Origin: Spirosoma aureum
GTDB taxonomy: Bacteria > Bacteroidota > Bacteroidia > Cytophagales > Spirosomataceae
Assembly (NCBI RefSeq): GCF_011604685.1
Contig: NZ_CP050063.1
Location: 8,287,001 to 8,351,000 of the forward strand
Reading direction: 5' to 3'
DNA: 64,000 nt
Shown here in pieces: positions 53,440 to 62,339 of this stretch; position 1 is the stretch's first letter, and each line of letters starts with the position of its first letter. The translations under genes were made by a program, and so were the position numbers. A model generated the notes under the pieces. That model was not told the origin of the DNA and ran no database searches. It saw nothing but the letters and a program-made list of their open reading frames with translations.

Positions 53440-56400
53440 ATGCCGCGTTTTTACTCGTTATTTCTTTTTATAAGTCTGTTTACCACAAGTCTTTGTGCAG
53501 AACCGGTTGCTTTTGTGCAAAACCGTGGCCAATGGGCAGATGAGGTACGGTTTCGGGCAGAAATTCCGGGCGGTTATCTGTACCTGAAAGCCAATGCGCT
53601 GCATTACGTTTTCTACGATGGTGCAATCCTATCCAGCCATCACACCCCAACGGCAGGGCAGCCCATGAGCGATCAGATTCCAGGGCATGCCGTTGAAGTT
53701 CGGTTTGAGGGAGCCAATGCTGCAAGCCAGATTGAAACCAGTCACTCCTCTCCTACTATCCGCAATTATTTTACAGGCAAGCATCCTGTAGGTCATGTTT
53801 CAGCATTTAGTGAGGTGCTTTACCACGACCTTTATCCGGGAATTGATCTGCGTCTATATGCCTATTACCAGACGCTCAAATACGAATTTATTGTTCACCC
53901 TGGTGCCGACCCAGCCGCCATTCGACTGGCCTATTCAGGTGCCAGTCGCGTACGAATGGATAATGAGCAGTTAGTGGTCGAAACGAGCCTTCAGTCGATT
54001 ACGGAAAGTCGTCCCTATTCCTATGTCAGTCAGAACGGTCGAGCCATCGAAGTCGCTGCACACTGGCAACTCGACGCCGACCAGCCTACGACTACCGTTC
54101 GAAAGGCAGGTTTCCGATTTCCAAATGGGTACGACAAAACACAAACGCTGACCATTGACCCCGAACTGGTTTTCTCTAGCTACTCCGGTTCCTATTCCGA
54201 CAACTGGGGCATGACGGCTACCTACGATACAGACGGTAATCTTTACTCTGGCGGCATTGTGTTCGGGCCAGATTTCCCGGCCATAACCGGGGCGTTTCAA
54301 ACCAAGTTCAGTGGCGAAGTCGATGTAGCCGTTCTGAAATTCAGCCCGGATGGTAGCAAACTGCTTTATGCCACGTTTCTTGGCGGCAAACAGGCTGAAG
54401 TGCCACATAGCCTCATCGTCAATAACCGGGGAGATCTCGTGATCATGGGTTCCACCTCCTCAACCGACTTTCCAGTAACAGCCGGTGCTTATCAAACCAA
54501 AACCCAACTGGGTACACCGGCCTCCTACTCCTTCGCGACCACGACCAGTATTGAGTTTAATAATGGCAGCGACCTGTTTATTTCTATTCTCAGTCCCGAT
54601 GGTAAGCAGCTAAAAGCCAGCACATTCGTTGGAGGAGCCAGTAAAGATGGAGTGGGTGCCAGTTTAACCACCGGCATTCATGGTGATGGGATATCTTTTC
54701 GAAATTATGGCGATGATCTTCGGGGAGAAGTAATTGTCGGTCCAGACGACGACGTTTATGTGGCCAGCGTAACAGAATCTACTGATTTTCCGGCCGCTGC
54801 CCTCCCCATAACCGGGAGCAATCAGGCCGATGCGGTCGTTTTCAGATTAAGTTCTGATTTATCGCAACTTCGCTGGAGTTCCCGAATGGGCGGTAGCGGT
54901 TATGACAAAGCGCATAGCCTTAAATTAACGGCATCGGGCAGCTTGTATGTTTGTGGAGTCACCACTAGCCTCGATATGCCCGCCAGCACAGATGCCCTTA
55001 AATCGAAGCTGGAAAGTACAATCCATGTCGACGGATTCGTCGCTCGCTTTGATAATCAGAAAATAGCCCGGATGACCTATCTGGGTACCGAAGCCGAAGA
55101 CATTGCCTACTTGCTGGATATTGATCCCGACGGTAATCCATACGTTTTTGGGTCAACACGCGGTAAATATCCTGTCACGACGGGTACCTACCAGAATGCG
55201 GGAAGCAGCCAGTTTATTCATGCACTTGACCCGAATTTAGCAAAGACCATTTTCTCTACTGTTATTGGGTCGGGACGGTCAACACCCGACATTGCCCCGA
55301 CAGCATTCCTGGTCAACGAATGTGGCAACATTTACCTGTCGGGCTGGGGCGGAGTGGTGAACGTACGAACCGGCTTCAACACAAGCAGCAACACGACCGG
55401 CTTACCGGTTACGAAAGAAGCCTATAAGAAAACAACGAATGGCAGTAATTTTTGGGTCGCACTGCTGGAGCGAGGAGCCAAATCGCTGCTCTATGCCACA
55501 TTTGTCGGTAGTGAGGCCATCGGTCGGGGCGACCATGTCGATGGCGGTACATCACGCTTCAATAAACAGGGCGTTATTTTCCATGCGGTTTGCGCCTGTG
55601 GCGGTACAAATTTCCCTGCAACGGCCCAGGCCTGGTCGAAAACCAACAACAGTACCAACTGTAATAACCTGGCGTTCAAATTTGATGTAGACCGGTTGCG
55701 GGCGGGTTTTGACACCTATCGCGGTACGGAAAAAGGCGTCATAACAGGATGCACACCCCTTACCCTCACGTTCCAGAACACAAGCTCTGGTGGCAAACAG
55801 TACCAATGGCTCATCGATGGTCAGGTCGTCTCGACCGATACGGCCAAAACGAGCTATGTGTTTACCAAAGCCGGGCAATACCTTGTCAAGATTCGCGCCT
55901 ATAACCCGCTGACGTGTCAGCGAGTGGATTCTGTCCAGCAACTGATTACGGTCAATCCGGCCAATTTCCAGATCAGCCCCGACACAACCATCTGCCCCGA
56001 TGCCAGCGCCCTTCTGAGGGCCAGCGGAGCTACAAAATATGCCTGGTCACCAGCCGATGGATTGAGCAGTACAACCATTGCCAATCCAATTGCCAGTCCA
56101 AAACAAACGACGACTTACACGGTCGACATGACCAATGAATTTGGCTGTGTAACTCGCAAAAGTGTAACGGTAAACACAGATGCGTCATTTCGGCCGGATT
56201 TTACGGTCCAGGTTGGCGAAGACTGCAACCAGGCGGCTCAGCTTACATTCGTCAATAATACAAAGAATGCGGACCGATATGTCTGGCAGTTGGGCAATGG
56301 TGACACCGTTCGAACGCCTATACCCGAAAACTATCAGTACAATCAATCGGGGCAATACACGATTACACTCACGGCATCGCGTAATGGCTGTTCTCTAAGT

Positions 56401-56661
56401 GCGACAAAGACCATTAGCGTCGAGAATCTGAATAACATCCCAAATGTTATCACGCCCAACAACGACGGAAAAAATGATGTTTTCAACATTGGCCTGTCGG
56501 GCATGAAAATGGTGATTTATAACCGTTGGGGCCGACGGGTGTTTGACGCGTCACCTTATCAGAACGATTGGGGTGCTAATGTTGAAAATGGCGTCTATTA
56601 TTACCTGCTCACCACCCCCGCCGGAACCCAGTGTAAAGGATGGCTACAAGTACTTCAGTAG
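53440..56661 (+). CDS. Large surface protein with type IX (type B, CHU_C) sorting domain
   Basis: A 1073-residue secreted protein. Signal peptide SLFLFISLFTTSLCA leads to a DUF7948-type start (VQNRGQWADEVRF), then SBBP-type beta-propeller repeats (several GSTSSTDFP, ESTDFP and TSLDMP copies), PKD-like domains (about 790-930) and a C-terminal CHU_C domain (NVITPNNDGKNDVFNI, then IYNRWGRRVFD). The last domain is the gliding-motility-associated sorting signal, for export through SprA. Probable adhesin or surface enzyme scaffold. Start ATG 53440. Confidence 0.93.
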   Translation: MPRFYSLFLFISLFTTSLCAEPVAFVQNRGQWADEVRFRAEIPGGYLYLKANALHYVFYDGAILSSHHTPTAGQPMSDQIPGHAVEVRFEGANAASQIETSHSSPTIRNYFTGKHPVGHVSAFSEVLYHDLYPGIDLRLYAYYQTLKYEFIVHPGADPAAIRLAYSGASRVRMDNEQLVVETSLQSITESRPYSYVSQNGRAIEVAAHWQLDADQPTTTVRKAGFRFPNGYDKTQTLTIDPELVFSSYSGSYSDNWGMTATYDTDGNLYSGGIVFGPDFPAITGAFQTKFSGEVDVAVLKFSPDGSKLLYATFLGGKQAEVPHSLIVNNRGDLVIMGSTSSTDFPVTAGAYQTKTQLGTPASYSFATTTSIEFNNGSDLFISILSPDGKQLKASTFVGGASKDGVGASLTTGIHGDGISFRNYGDDLRGEVIVGPDDDVYVASVTESTDFPAAALPITGSNQADAVVFRLSSDLSQLRWSSRMGGSGYDKAHSLKLTASGSLYVCGVTTSLDMPASTDALKSKLESTIHVDGFVARFDNQKIARMTYLGTEAEDIAYLLDIDPDGNPYVFGSTRGKYPVTTGTYQNAGSSQFIHALDPNLAKTIFSTVIGSGRSTPDIAPTAFLVNECGNIYLSGWGGVVNVRTGFNTSSNTTGLPVTKEAYKKTTNGSNFWVALLERGAKSLLYATFVGSEAIGRGDHVDGGTSRFNKQGVIFHAVCACGGTNFPATAQAWSKTNNSTNCNNLAFKFDVDRLRAGFDTYRGTEKGVITGCTPLTLTFQNTSSGGKQYQWLIDGQVVSTDTAKTSYVFTKAGQYLVKIRAYNPLTCQRVDSVQQLITVNPANFQISPDTTICPDASALLRASGATKYAWSPADGLSSTTIANPIASPKQTTTYTVDMTNEFGCVTRKSVTVNTDASFRPDFTVQVGEDCNQAAQLTFVNNTKNADRYVWQLGNGDTVRTPIPENYQYNQSGQYTITLTASRNGCSLSATKTISVENLNNIPNVITPNNDGKNDVFNIGLSGMKMVIYNRWGRRVFDASPYQNDWGANVENGVYYYLLTTPAGTQCKGWLQVLQ

Positions 56662-56662
56662 C

Positions 56663-57010
56663 TTAAGTATATTGATAGGCCCACCAGATCAGGAGGCCCT
56701 GTATGGGCAATCGAGCCCAGCGCAACCAAACCGGAAATTTCCGAAACCGGCTGGCAGTAGCCATATATACATTGGCCGGAAAGACGGCAATGAGCAATAG
56801 AATCAACCCCCAGGCCGATAGCGAACGGGTTGCCGGAAACAGTAATCCTATTCCCAAAAGCACTTCAGCTACACCACTCAACATTACCAGCATGCTATGC
56901 GCCGGAATATAAGGCGGCATTATGCTGAGATAGGTTTTGGGGTTTATAAAATGATTCAGTCCAGCAGCGATGTAAATAAATGCCTGGATGTAAAGGATTA
57001 GGTTATTCAT
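56663..57010 (-). CDS. DoxX-like membrane protein
   Basis: A 115-residue four-helix membrane protein (IAAGLNHFINPKTYLSIMPPYIPA pattern, then LVMLSGVAEVLLGIGLLF). The GLNHF and SGVAEVLLGIGL motifs place it in the DoxX/DUF417-like group. Function unknown; related proteins act with thiosulfate or redox stress. Its stop lies one base beyond the stop of the giant cargo gene on the other strand (convergent). Confidence 0.85.
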   Translation of the reverse strand: MNNLILYIQAFIYIAAGLNHFINPKTYLSIMPPYIPAHSMLVMLSGVAEVLLGIGLLFPATRSLSAWGLILLLIAVFPANVYMATASRFRKFPVWLRWARLPIQGLLIWWAYQYT

Positions 57011-57145
57011 TAATCAAGCGGTTTTGCTGCGGGACGGGTGAATTGTATCGATTTCTCCGGCATAAACAATAAACGATAAATGAACGAATATGGATTAAAC
57101 CTTTCTTGACAAAGCACGTCCAAGTAGCACAAAACAACAAAACTG

Positions 57146-57448
57146 ATGAACGCAAAGGGAATAGTAGTGGCCGTTGCAGCGCTGTTTTTGTCTATTGGTG
57201 CTTATGCTCAAAGTCGGCCAGAAGCATCAACAACTAAACATAGGCTGACTATTAACGAACGGAAAGCAAAACGGGCAGAACTAAAGGCGAAACTCGCACA
57301 GATGACACCTGAAGAGCGGAAAGCCTTTAAACAGGCGCACCACGACAAGATGCAGGCCCGCCTGAACGCCATGACACCCGAGCAACGCGCAAAAGTGCTG
57401 GAACGTCGGCGTCAGCACAAAGCGCAAAAAGACCAGGAAGGAAAGTAA
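57146..57448 (+). CDS. Spy/CpxP-like small secreted helical protein
   Basis: A 100-residue protein with signal peptide (AVAALFLSIGAYAQ) and a basic helical body: KLAQMTPEERKAFKQAH and LNAMTPEQRAKVLERRRQ, two LTP/MTPEQR-type motifs seen in Spy and CpxP envelope chaperones. It could act in periplasmic stress. The MTPE repeat is at about 50 and 72. It has its own terminator. Confidence 0.75.
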   Translation: MNAKGIVVAVAALFLSIGAYAQSRPEASTTKHRLTINERKAKRAELKAKLAQMTPEERKAFKQAHHDKMQARLNAMTPEQRAKVLERRRQHKAQKDQEGK

Positions 57449-57490
57449 TTAAGTTGGTTAGGTTTGCTATTACCCCACCGTGACTGAAGC

Positions 57491-57520
57491 GTGGCCTGCA
57501 AAATTGCAGGCCACTTTTTT
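57491..57520 (+). terminator. Rho-independent terminator
   Basis: Perfect 11-base stem GTGGCCTGCAA / TTGCAGGCCAC (57491-57501, 57504-57514) with a T-run, between convergent genes. Confidence 0.9.
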
Positions 57521-57551
57521 TAGCAATGATACAGCAGCGATCCAGCTATTA

Positions 57552-58724
57552 TTATTCGACCACATGCCCAACAAAGCCTGCACCATTGTCTAAGATCAAA
57601 CCACCGCGCCGGAATCCAAGTCCACAGGCTTCGCCAGCGTAAAAAACTCCGGCCTGATAACTATGCCCGGTGGAGTCTTTCGGAAACTCAACGTATTCCT
57701 GATAAATTTTGGGGTAATCGCCGTAGTCACCGTCAACGGCCTGCCGTTCGCTGCCATCGGTGTTCAGAATGCGCACATTGGCACCCTCACGCCCGAACAA
57801 TACTTTCTCAACGCATACTTTACTGACCAGTGGCTTTGTATCTACTTCCAGCAACAGCGGATGATCTGGGTACAATTCCCACAGAATTTTCAGAATGTAT
57901 TTCGATTGAAAGAGTAGCGTATAGGCAGGGTTCAGGATCAAGGCCAGGCGTTTACGAACCAGCTCTGTCAAAATCTCTACCAGTTCGGGTTCGTCTTCGG
58001 CGATTGCTTCCCAGGGAATCAGTTTAAACCAGAAATCAAGCTTTTCGAACTGACCATTCTTCGGATTTTGCCAGAAAATACCTTCCTCATCCGAAAATTC
58101 GACGCTATCAATAAAATCGAACTCAACCTCAAAACCAGCCTCACGAGCGGCTTCGCCAAGCAGAGCGACGTTGGCATCGTCTTCGGGGAAGTCGCGCATG
58201 GCCGATAGTAACAAAGTTGGTTGCAGGTCCGGATTCAAGGCCAGCAACTCTTCAAACTGGCCTGTAAGCGTTTCAAAAACAGCATTGAACTGATGGCTTT
58301 CGTCAAAACCATTGGCCCGAAGGTGAGCATATTGCACCACCGCCGTTTCGGGCAAACAGGTTGCGGTATCGGCGTTGAATTCGATCAGTTTAATGGGTTG
58401 GCCATCAATTCCACCGGCTATGTCAAAGCGACCATACAAATGAATGTTCCGATCATCGTCCCATGATAATTTTATCAGCTCCACCAGATTAGCCGGAATG
58501 CCAAGTTCAGCAAATCGGTTCTGATCGATAACATGCTGCCCGGCGGCAATGAACATCTCGAATAGTTCGTTAGCCGCTTCATAATACGCATCTGCTTCGG
58601 CAGGCGTTACCAGCACTACCTCGTTGGCTAAATAAGGCAATGTATCCTGCCCGAGCATCCAGTCCCATCCGAGATTGCGAAGTTGTACATCGGGTGAAGC
58701 AGCGAGTGATTTGAGCGAAATCAT
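57552..58724 (-). CDS. Glutathionylspermidine synthase-like ATP-grasp protein
   Basis: A 390-residue protein matching the GSP_synth C-terminal ligase: WGLGGD-like opening NLGWDWMLG, YGRFDIAGGIDGQPIKLIEFNAD seen by its GRFD and LIEFNADT motifs, and the end VVE after GLILDNGAGF. It lacks the amidase half of bifunctional Gss enzymes. These proteins form an amide bond between a peptide-like acid and an amine. The real acceptor is unknown. ATG 58724 (MISLKSLAAS) was preferred to TTG 58748. Confidence 0.88.
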   Translation of the reverse strand: MISLKSLAASPDVQLRNLGWDWMLGQDTLPYLANEVVLVTPAEADAYYEAANELFEMFIAAGQHVIDQNRFAELGIPANLVELIKLSWDDDRNIHLYGRFDIAGGIDGQPIKLIEFNADTATCLPETAVVQYAHLRANGFDESHQFNAVFETLTGQFEELLALNPDLQPTLLLSAMRDFPEDDANVALLGEAAREAGFEVEFDFIDSVEFSDEEGIFWQNPKNGQFEKLDFWFKLIPWEAIAEDEPELVEILTELVRKRLALILNPAYTLLFQSKYILKILWELYPDHPLLLEVDTKPLVSKVCVEKVLFGREGANVRILNTDGSERQAVDGDYGDYPKIYQEYVEFPKDSTGHSYQAGVFYAGEACGLGFRRGGLILDNGAGFVGHVVE

Positions 58725-58783
58725 GGAAGGAGTCAAGTAAGTTGGCAAAAAAGAATGCTTTCTGTGTGCAAAGGAACTACTCT

Positions 58784-59782
58784 ATGGCCCGCCTGCACCT
58801 TATTTTCGTTGGACTGCTTTTTATGCTGACGACCGGTAAAACTCAAGCACAATCAGTGCCAAAATCTGCAGTACCTGTCATTTTTGATACGGATATGGGG
58901 CCAGATTACGACGATGTTGGTGCCATTACGATCCTTCACGCCCTGGCCGATAGTGGTCAGGCCCGGATTCTGGCCACGATTGCCAGCACGAAGTACCCTA
59001 AAGTGACGCAGGTATTGAGCGTACTGAATACGTATTTTCATCGGCCGAACATTCCCATTGGCGTACCTAAAGGTGATGCCGTTACCGATAAAGACACGCA
59101 GCACTGGTCTGATACACTGGTCGCTCATTATCCTCACGCCATTCGGTCAAACAATGAGGTTCCGGATGCAGTGGCGCTCTACCGACAGATTCTGGCTAAG
59201 CAGCCCGACCGGAGTGTTACCATTATTACGGTTGGTTTTCTGACTAATCTGGCTAATCTGCTCAATTCAAAACCCGATCAGTATTCCAAACTTTCGGGAA
59301 AAGAATTGGTATTGAAGAAAGTGAAGAAGGTCGTTAGCATGGCGGGCAAGTTTCCGAACGGACGGGAATACAATGTGTTCAGAGATACACCAGCCTCAAA
59401 AATTGTCTTCGAAAACTGGCCAACGCCCATGTTGCTAAGTGGTTTCGAGATCGGCCAGCAGATTCATAGTGGTTTACCGCTAACGCAAAATAACCGAATC
59501 CGAAACAGTCCTATAAAAGACGTTTTTGTTATTTCCCTGCCCAAATCGAAGGAAGATAAAGGCGGCCGTATGAGCTGGGATCAAACCGCCGTTCTGGTTG
59601 GCATTAAAGGCTATGCACCTTATTATACAGTAAAATCGGGTCGATTGGCACTAAACGCCGACGGTTCCAATGGCTGGGACGATGCGGGAAAAGGGCATCA
59701 GCACCTGGTCGTAAAAATGCCCGTATTGGCGGTTGAAAAAATCATCAACGATTTGATGCAGCATCAACCCATTAAGCGGTAA
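58784..59782 (+). CDS. Nucleoside hydrolase (IunH family), secreted
   Basis: A 333-residue inosine-uridine-preferring nucleoside hydrolase family protein. The Ca2+ site motif DTDMGPDYDDVGAI (about 33-46) is at the N-terminus, after signal LIFVGLLFMLTTGKTQAQ. The enzyme splits ribonucleosides to base and ribose outside the cytoplasm. ATG 58784 begins the signal; the frame extends upstream to 58742. It diverges from the GSP_synth-like gene with only about 60 bases between starts. Confidence 0.9.
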   Translation: MARLHLIFVGLLFMLTTGKTQAQSVPKSAVPVIFDTDMGPDYDDVGAITILHALADSGQARILATIASTKYPKVTQVLSVLNTYFHRPNIPIGVPKGDAVTDKDTQHWSDTLVAHYPHAIRSNNEVPDAVALYRQILAKQPDRSVTIITVGFLTNLANLLNSKPDQYSKLSGKELVLKKVKKVVSMAGKFPNGREYNVFRDTPASKIVFENWPTPMLLSGFEIGQQIHSGLPLTQNNRIRNSPIKDVFVISLPKSKEDKGGRMSWDQTAVLVGIKGYAPYYTVKSGRLALNADGSNGWDDAGKGHQHLVVKMPVLAVEKIINDLMQHQPIKR

Positions 59783-59822
59783 ACCAGAACGGGCAACGGC
59801 CATTTAGTGTTATTAGAAAACT

Positions 59823-60233
59823 ATGGCTACCCCTTCGTCTCAACCGACCCTGCTTTTCGACGGCGTTTGCAACCTTTGTAATGCGGCCGTTACGTTCGTG
59901 ATCAATCACGATTCAAAAAAACATTTTCGGTTCGCATCCCTACAATCACAAACCGGTCAGGATATACTTCGCCAGATCGGTCGCCCGACGGACCAGTTTG
60001 ACTCTTTCGTATTGTGGGAAAATGGTCGCTTTCACGAGCAATCAACAGCGGCTCTGCTCGTGGCTCGTCAGTTGTCGGGCGGATGGCCATTGCTCTACGG
60101 GTTCATCATTATACCGAAGGCTATCCGGGATGCTGTCTATCGTTTCGTTGCCCGGAATCGTTATCGCTGGTTCGGTCGGCGGGATGCCTGCATGCTGCCC
60201 ACTCCTGAGTTGAAAGCTCGTTTTTTAGCCTGA
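59823..60233 (+). CDS. DCC-family (DUF393) thiol-disulfide protein
   Basis: A 136-residue protein of the DUF393/DCC family with motif FDGVCNLCNAAV (CxxC at about residues 17-20), named after its DxxCxxC core. Such proteins are thought to be thiol-disulfide oxidoreductases. RDACMLPTPELKARFLA at the end is typical. It starts 40 bases after the nucleoside hydrolase. Confidence 0.92.
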   Translation: MATPSSQPTLLFDGVCNLCNAAVTFVINHDSKKHFRFASLQSQTGQDILRQIGRPTDQFDSFVLWENGRFHEQSTAALLVARQLSGGWPLLYGFIIIPKAIRDAVYRFVARNRYRWFGRRDACMLPTPELKARFLA

Positions 60234-60257
60234 ACGACTTATTTTGCCAAACTATTT

Positions 60258-61112
60258 TTAGTGGCCACTCTCTTCTTTATTCTCCTTAAAAAAATCCAGT
60301 ACTAGTTTACACAGCATCTCGCTTTTTAATTCGGGCATGTCATGTCCCATATTTGGGTAAATACACAATTGCCCTTTTTTGAGCGATCGAAATATATTCA
60401 TGCTATGCTCTAGTTTTATCATGTCGCGATCTCCGCGTATAATCAATACGGGTACGGCAATGCGGGAAAGTTTGTCGTCGGAAACTTTGATTTCTCTTGA
60501 CCACATTTTTTGATTATCCTCCCAAAACTTAATCCACCTGTCGGGTTGAGGATTTAGGCTCTGATAATGTTCAAGCCAGTCTTTGTCCTCTTTTACGGCC
60601 TCTACAGTGTACTCCTTTTTCAACGCAATTCCTTCCTCAGTTAGCCCGCTTGATCTGGTATTTGAAGCTCCGCTGACAACTTTCTTTATTTTATCAGCTC
60701 TATTGGCAGCAAGCAATAAAGCCGTATTCCCACCCGTACTCCAACCCATTACGTAAGCGCTATCCAGGTGAAGCTGATCAATAAGTACAGAGCAATAATC
60801 GGCTAACAAGTCCCCACTCAAACTGTCGGCCTGCTCAGATCGGCCATGTCCTGGGGCGTCCGGTGCTATTACTCTGAAGTGTCTCGCTAATTCTGGAATA
60901 ATGCCACTTAGATTTTCAATCGATCCAAGTCCCTGGTGCAGCAGCAGTAAGGGTACCCCGTTACCATATTCTTCATAATAAATTTTTGTTCCGTATATGG
61001 TCAGGTATTTTCCATTATTCGAGCCATAGTTGACAGATTTTTCTGATTCTTCTGTCTTATTGCAGGAGACAAGTAGTATACCTATCGCCAGGTAGTACAT
61101 AAATTGTTTCAT
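60258..61112 (-). CDS. Alpha/beta hydrolase lipoprotein
   Basis: A 284-residue alpha/beta hydrolase with SPII leader (YYLAIGILLVSC). The catalytic Ser is in GWSTGGNTALLLA (the GxSxG elbow), Asp in LIIRGDRD and His in NMGHDMPELK. HQGLGSIENLSG and PDAPGHGRSEQAD give the oxyanion region. The substrate is unknown. ATG 61112 begins the signal; an upstream frame to 61145 is ignored. Confidence 0.9.
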   Translation of the reverse strand: MKQFMYYLAIGILLVSCNKTEESEKSVNYGSNNGKYLTIYGTKIYYEEYGNGVPLLLLHQGLGSIENLSGIIPELARHFRVIAPDAPGHGRSEQADSLSGDLLADYCSVLIDQLHLDSAYVMGWSTGGNTALLLAANRADKIKKVVSGASNTRSSGLTEEGIALKKEYTVEAVKEDKDWLEHYQSLNPQPDRWIKFWEDNQKMWSREIKVSDDKLSRIAVPVLIIRGDRDMIKLEHSMNIFRSLKKGQLCIYPNMGHDMPELKSEMLCKLVLDFFKENKEESGH

Positions 61113-61369
61113 AGCCGTATTCCTCGCTTGAGTTGGTGAAATCATTTCCAGTTCAAGAAGGCAATAAATCAGCGCATCTTTTGATCAGCGCCCGGCATTT
61201 ATGAAACTTTAACAGCTTCCTGTGGTCAGGATTTTCGCTCAGTGGTGTGCCGTATAGTTAGACTGTAAAATAGGCATCCTGGAACTCCTTTAGCAGCCTG
61301 ATTCATATAGCGAAGAAACCCCGGAGAGACTCATGTAGAAAGATCTGACCAGTATATATTCTGGTTTCA

Positions 61370-62056
61370 TTAATACTTAGCGTAATGGTCAATGTATAGT
61401 TTACTGACCTTACCACCTTCGAAATGTACCTGAATCTGATCCATTTGATCAGGACCGGTCGAATAACCGAAATACCATTGCGGTGATTGATCCATGCCCG
61501 AATCGTAAGCTGCAGAAAGATTTTTAGTCAACAAGGAAATGTATTCAAACTTGTTCGTATACGCTTTTAAGCTCCTGATACTGGCTAGTTTTTCATACAG
61601 AGACGAAACAGGATCACCTACCCGCACCGACGAATTGGCAGCTTGTTTTTCAGGCCATTGAGTAAGTTGCTGGCCACTGTTTAGATAGATACCCTTAACT
61701 GCTTGCCCTTCAATAGTAATTTGTACGCCGGAGTCGGATCCTGGTTTTTGATCCAGGAGAATATATTGATACAACGGCAGTCTCTCCTTCAGTGTCGTGA
61801 GCTCAGAAAACACGTTATTGACTATGTTCAGGTAAATAACCCCTTTCGTTGACTGAAGTGCCTGAATTTTAGGGTATACGCTTGCCGCTTCTTCGTCAAT
61901 GGCTATGCCTAAATAATTACCGCTTTTGATGCTATCACGGGTGATTCGATAGGGTTCGGGTTCCGGTCCTGTAGTCTCGGGCGTAACGGAAGGTTCCATC
62001 TGGCATCCATAAACAAGGGTCATTGACAGCAGGAATCCAATAAAATTAGTTCTCAT
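61370..62056 (-). CDS. Lipoprotein of unknown function
   Basis: A 228-residue lipoprotein: leader FIGFLLSMTLVYGC gives an SPII site. The body has two repeated-looking modules: YLGIAIDEEAASVYPKIQAL and VRVGDPVSSLYEKLASIRSL, each a short helical unit followed by beta strands, ending WYFGYSTGPDQMDQIQVHFE. I do not recognise a named family. ATG 62056 was preferred to 62086. Confidence 0.7.
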   Translation of the reverse strand: MRTNFIGFLLSMTLVYGCQMEPSVTPETTGPEPEPYRITRDSIKSGNYLGIAIDEEAASVYPKIQALQSTKGVIYLNIVNNVFSELTTLKERLPLYQYILLDQKPGSDSGVQITIEGQAVKGIYLNSGQQLTQWPEKQAANSSVRVGDPVSSLYEKLASIRSLKAYTNKFEYISLLTKNLSAAYDSGMDQSPQWYFGYSTGPDQMDQIQVHFEGGKVSKLYIDHYAKY

Positions 62057-62339
62057 GAGTTTGGGGGTTGTAAAGGACTGACCCACTCACTGCATTATTG
62101 GTTGCAATATCCGATAGAAATCTGGCTACGCTATGCCCGATGGGTAGTTTGAACTAATCTAGGCCGGAAAAGTCAATGTACTGATGTCTCCATTATTTTT
62201 GGAGAAGAGGCTTTACCCTGAAACGGAAACCTTTAGTAATCGGGAGGGCTATCACATTGCCTGGCTTGACCATAGGCAGTTCATACGGATAATGAAAAGC
62301 CAGATAATCGCCAATGAACGAACTGTACCTATAGAATAT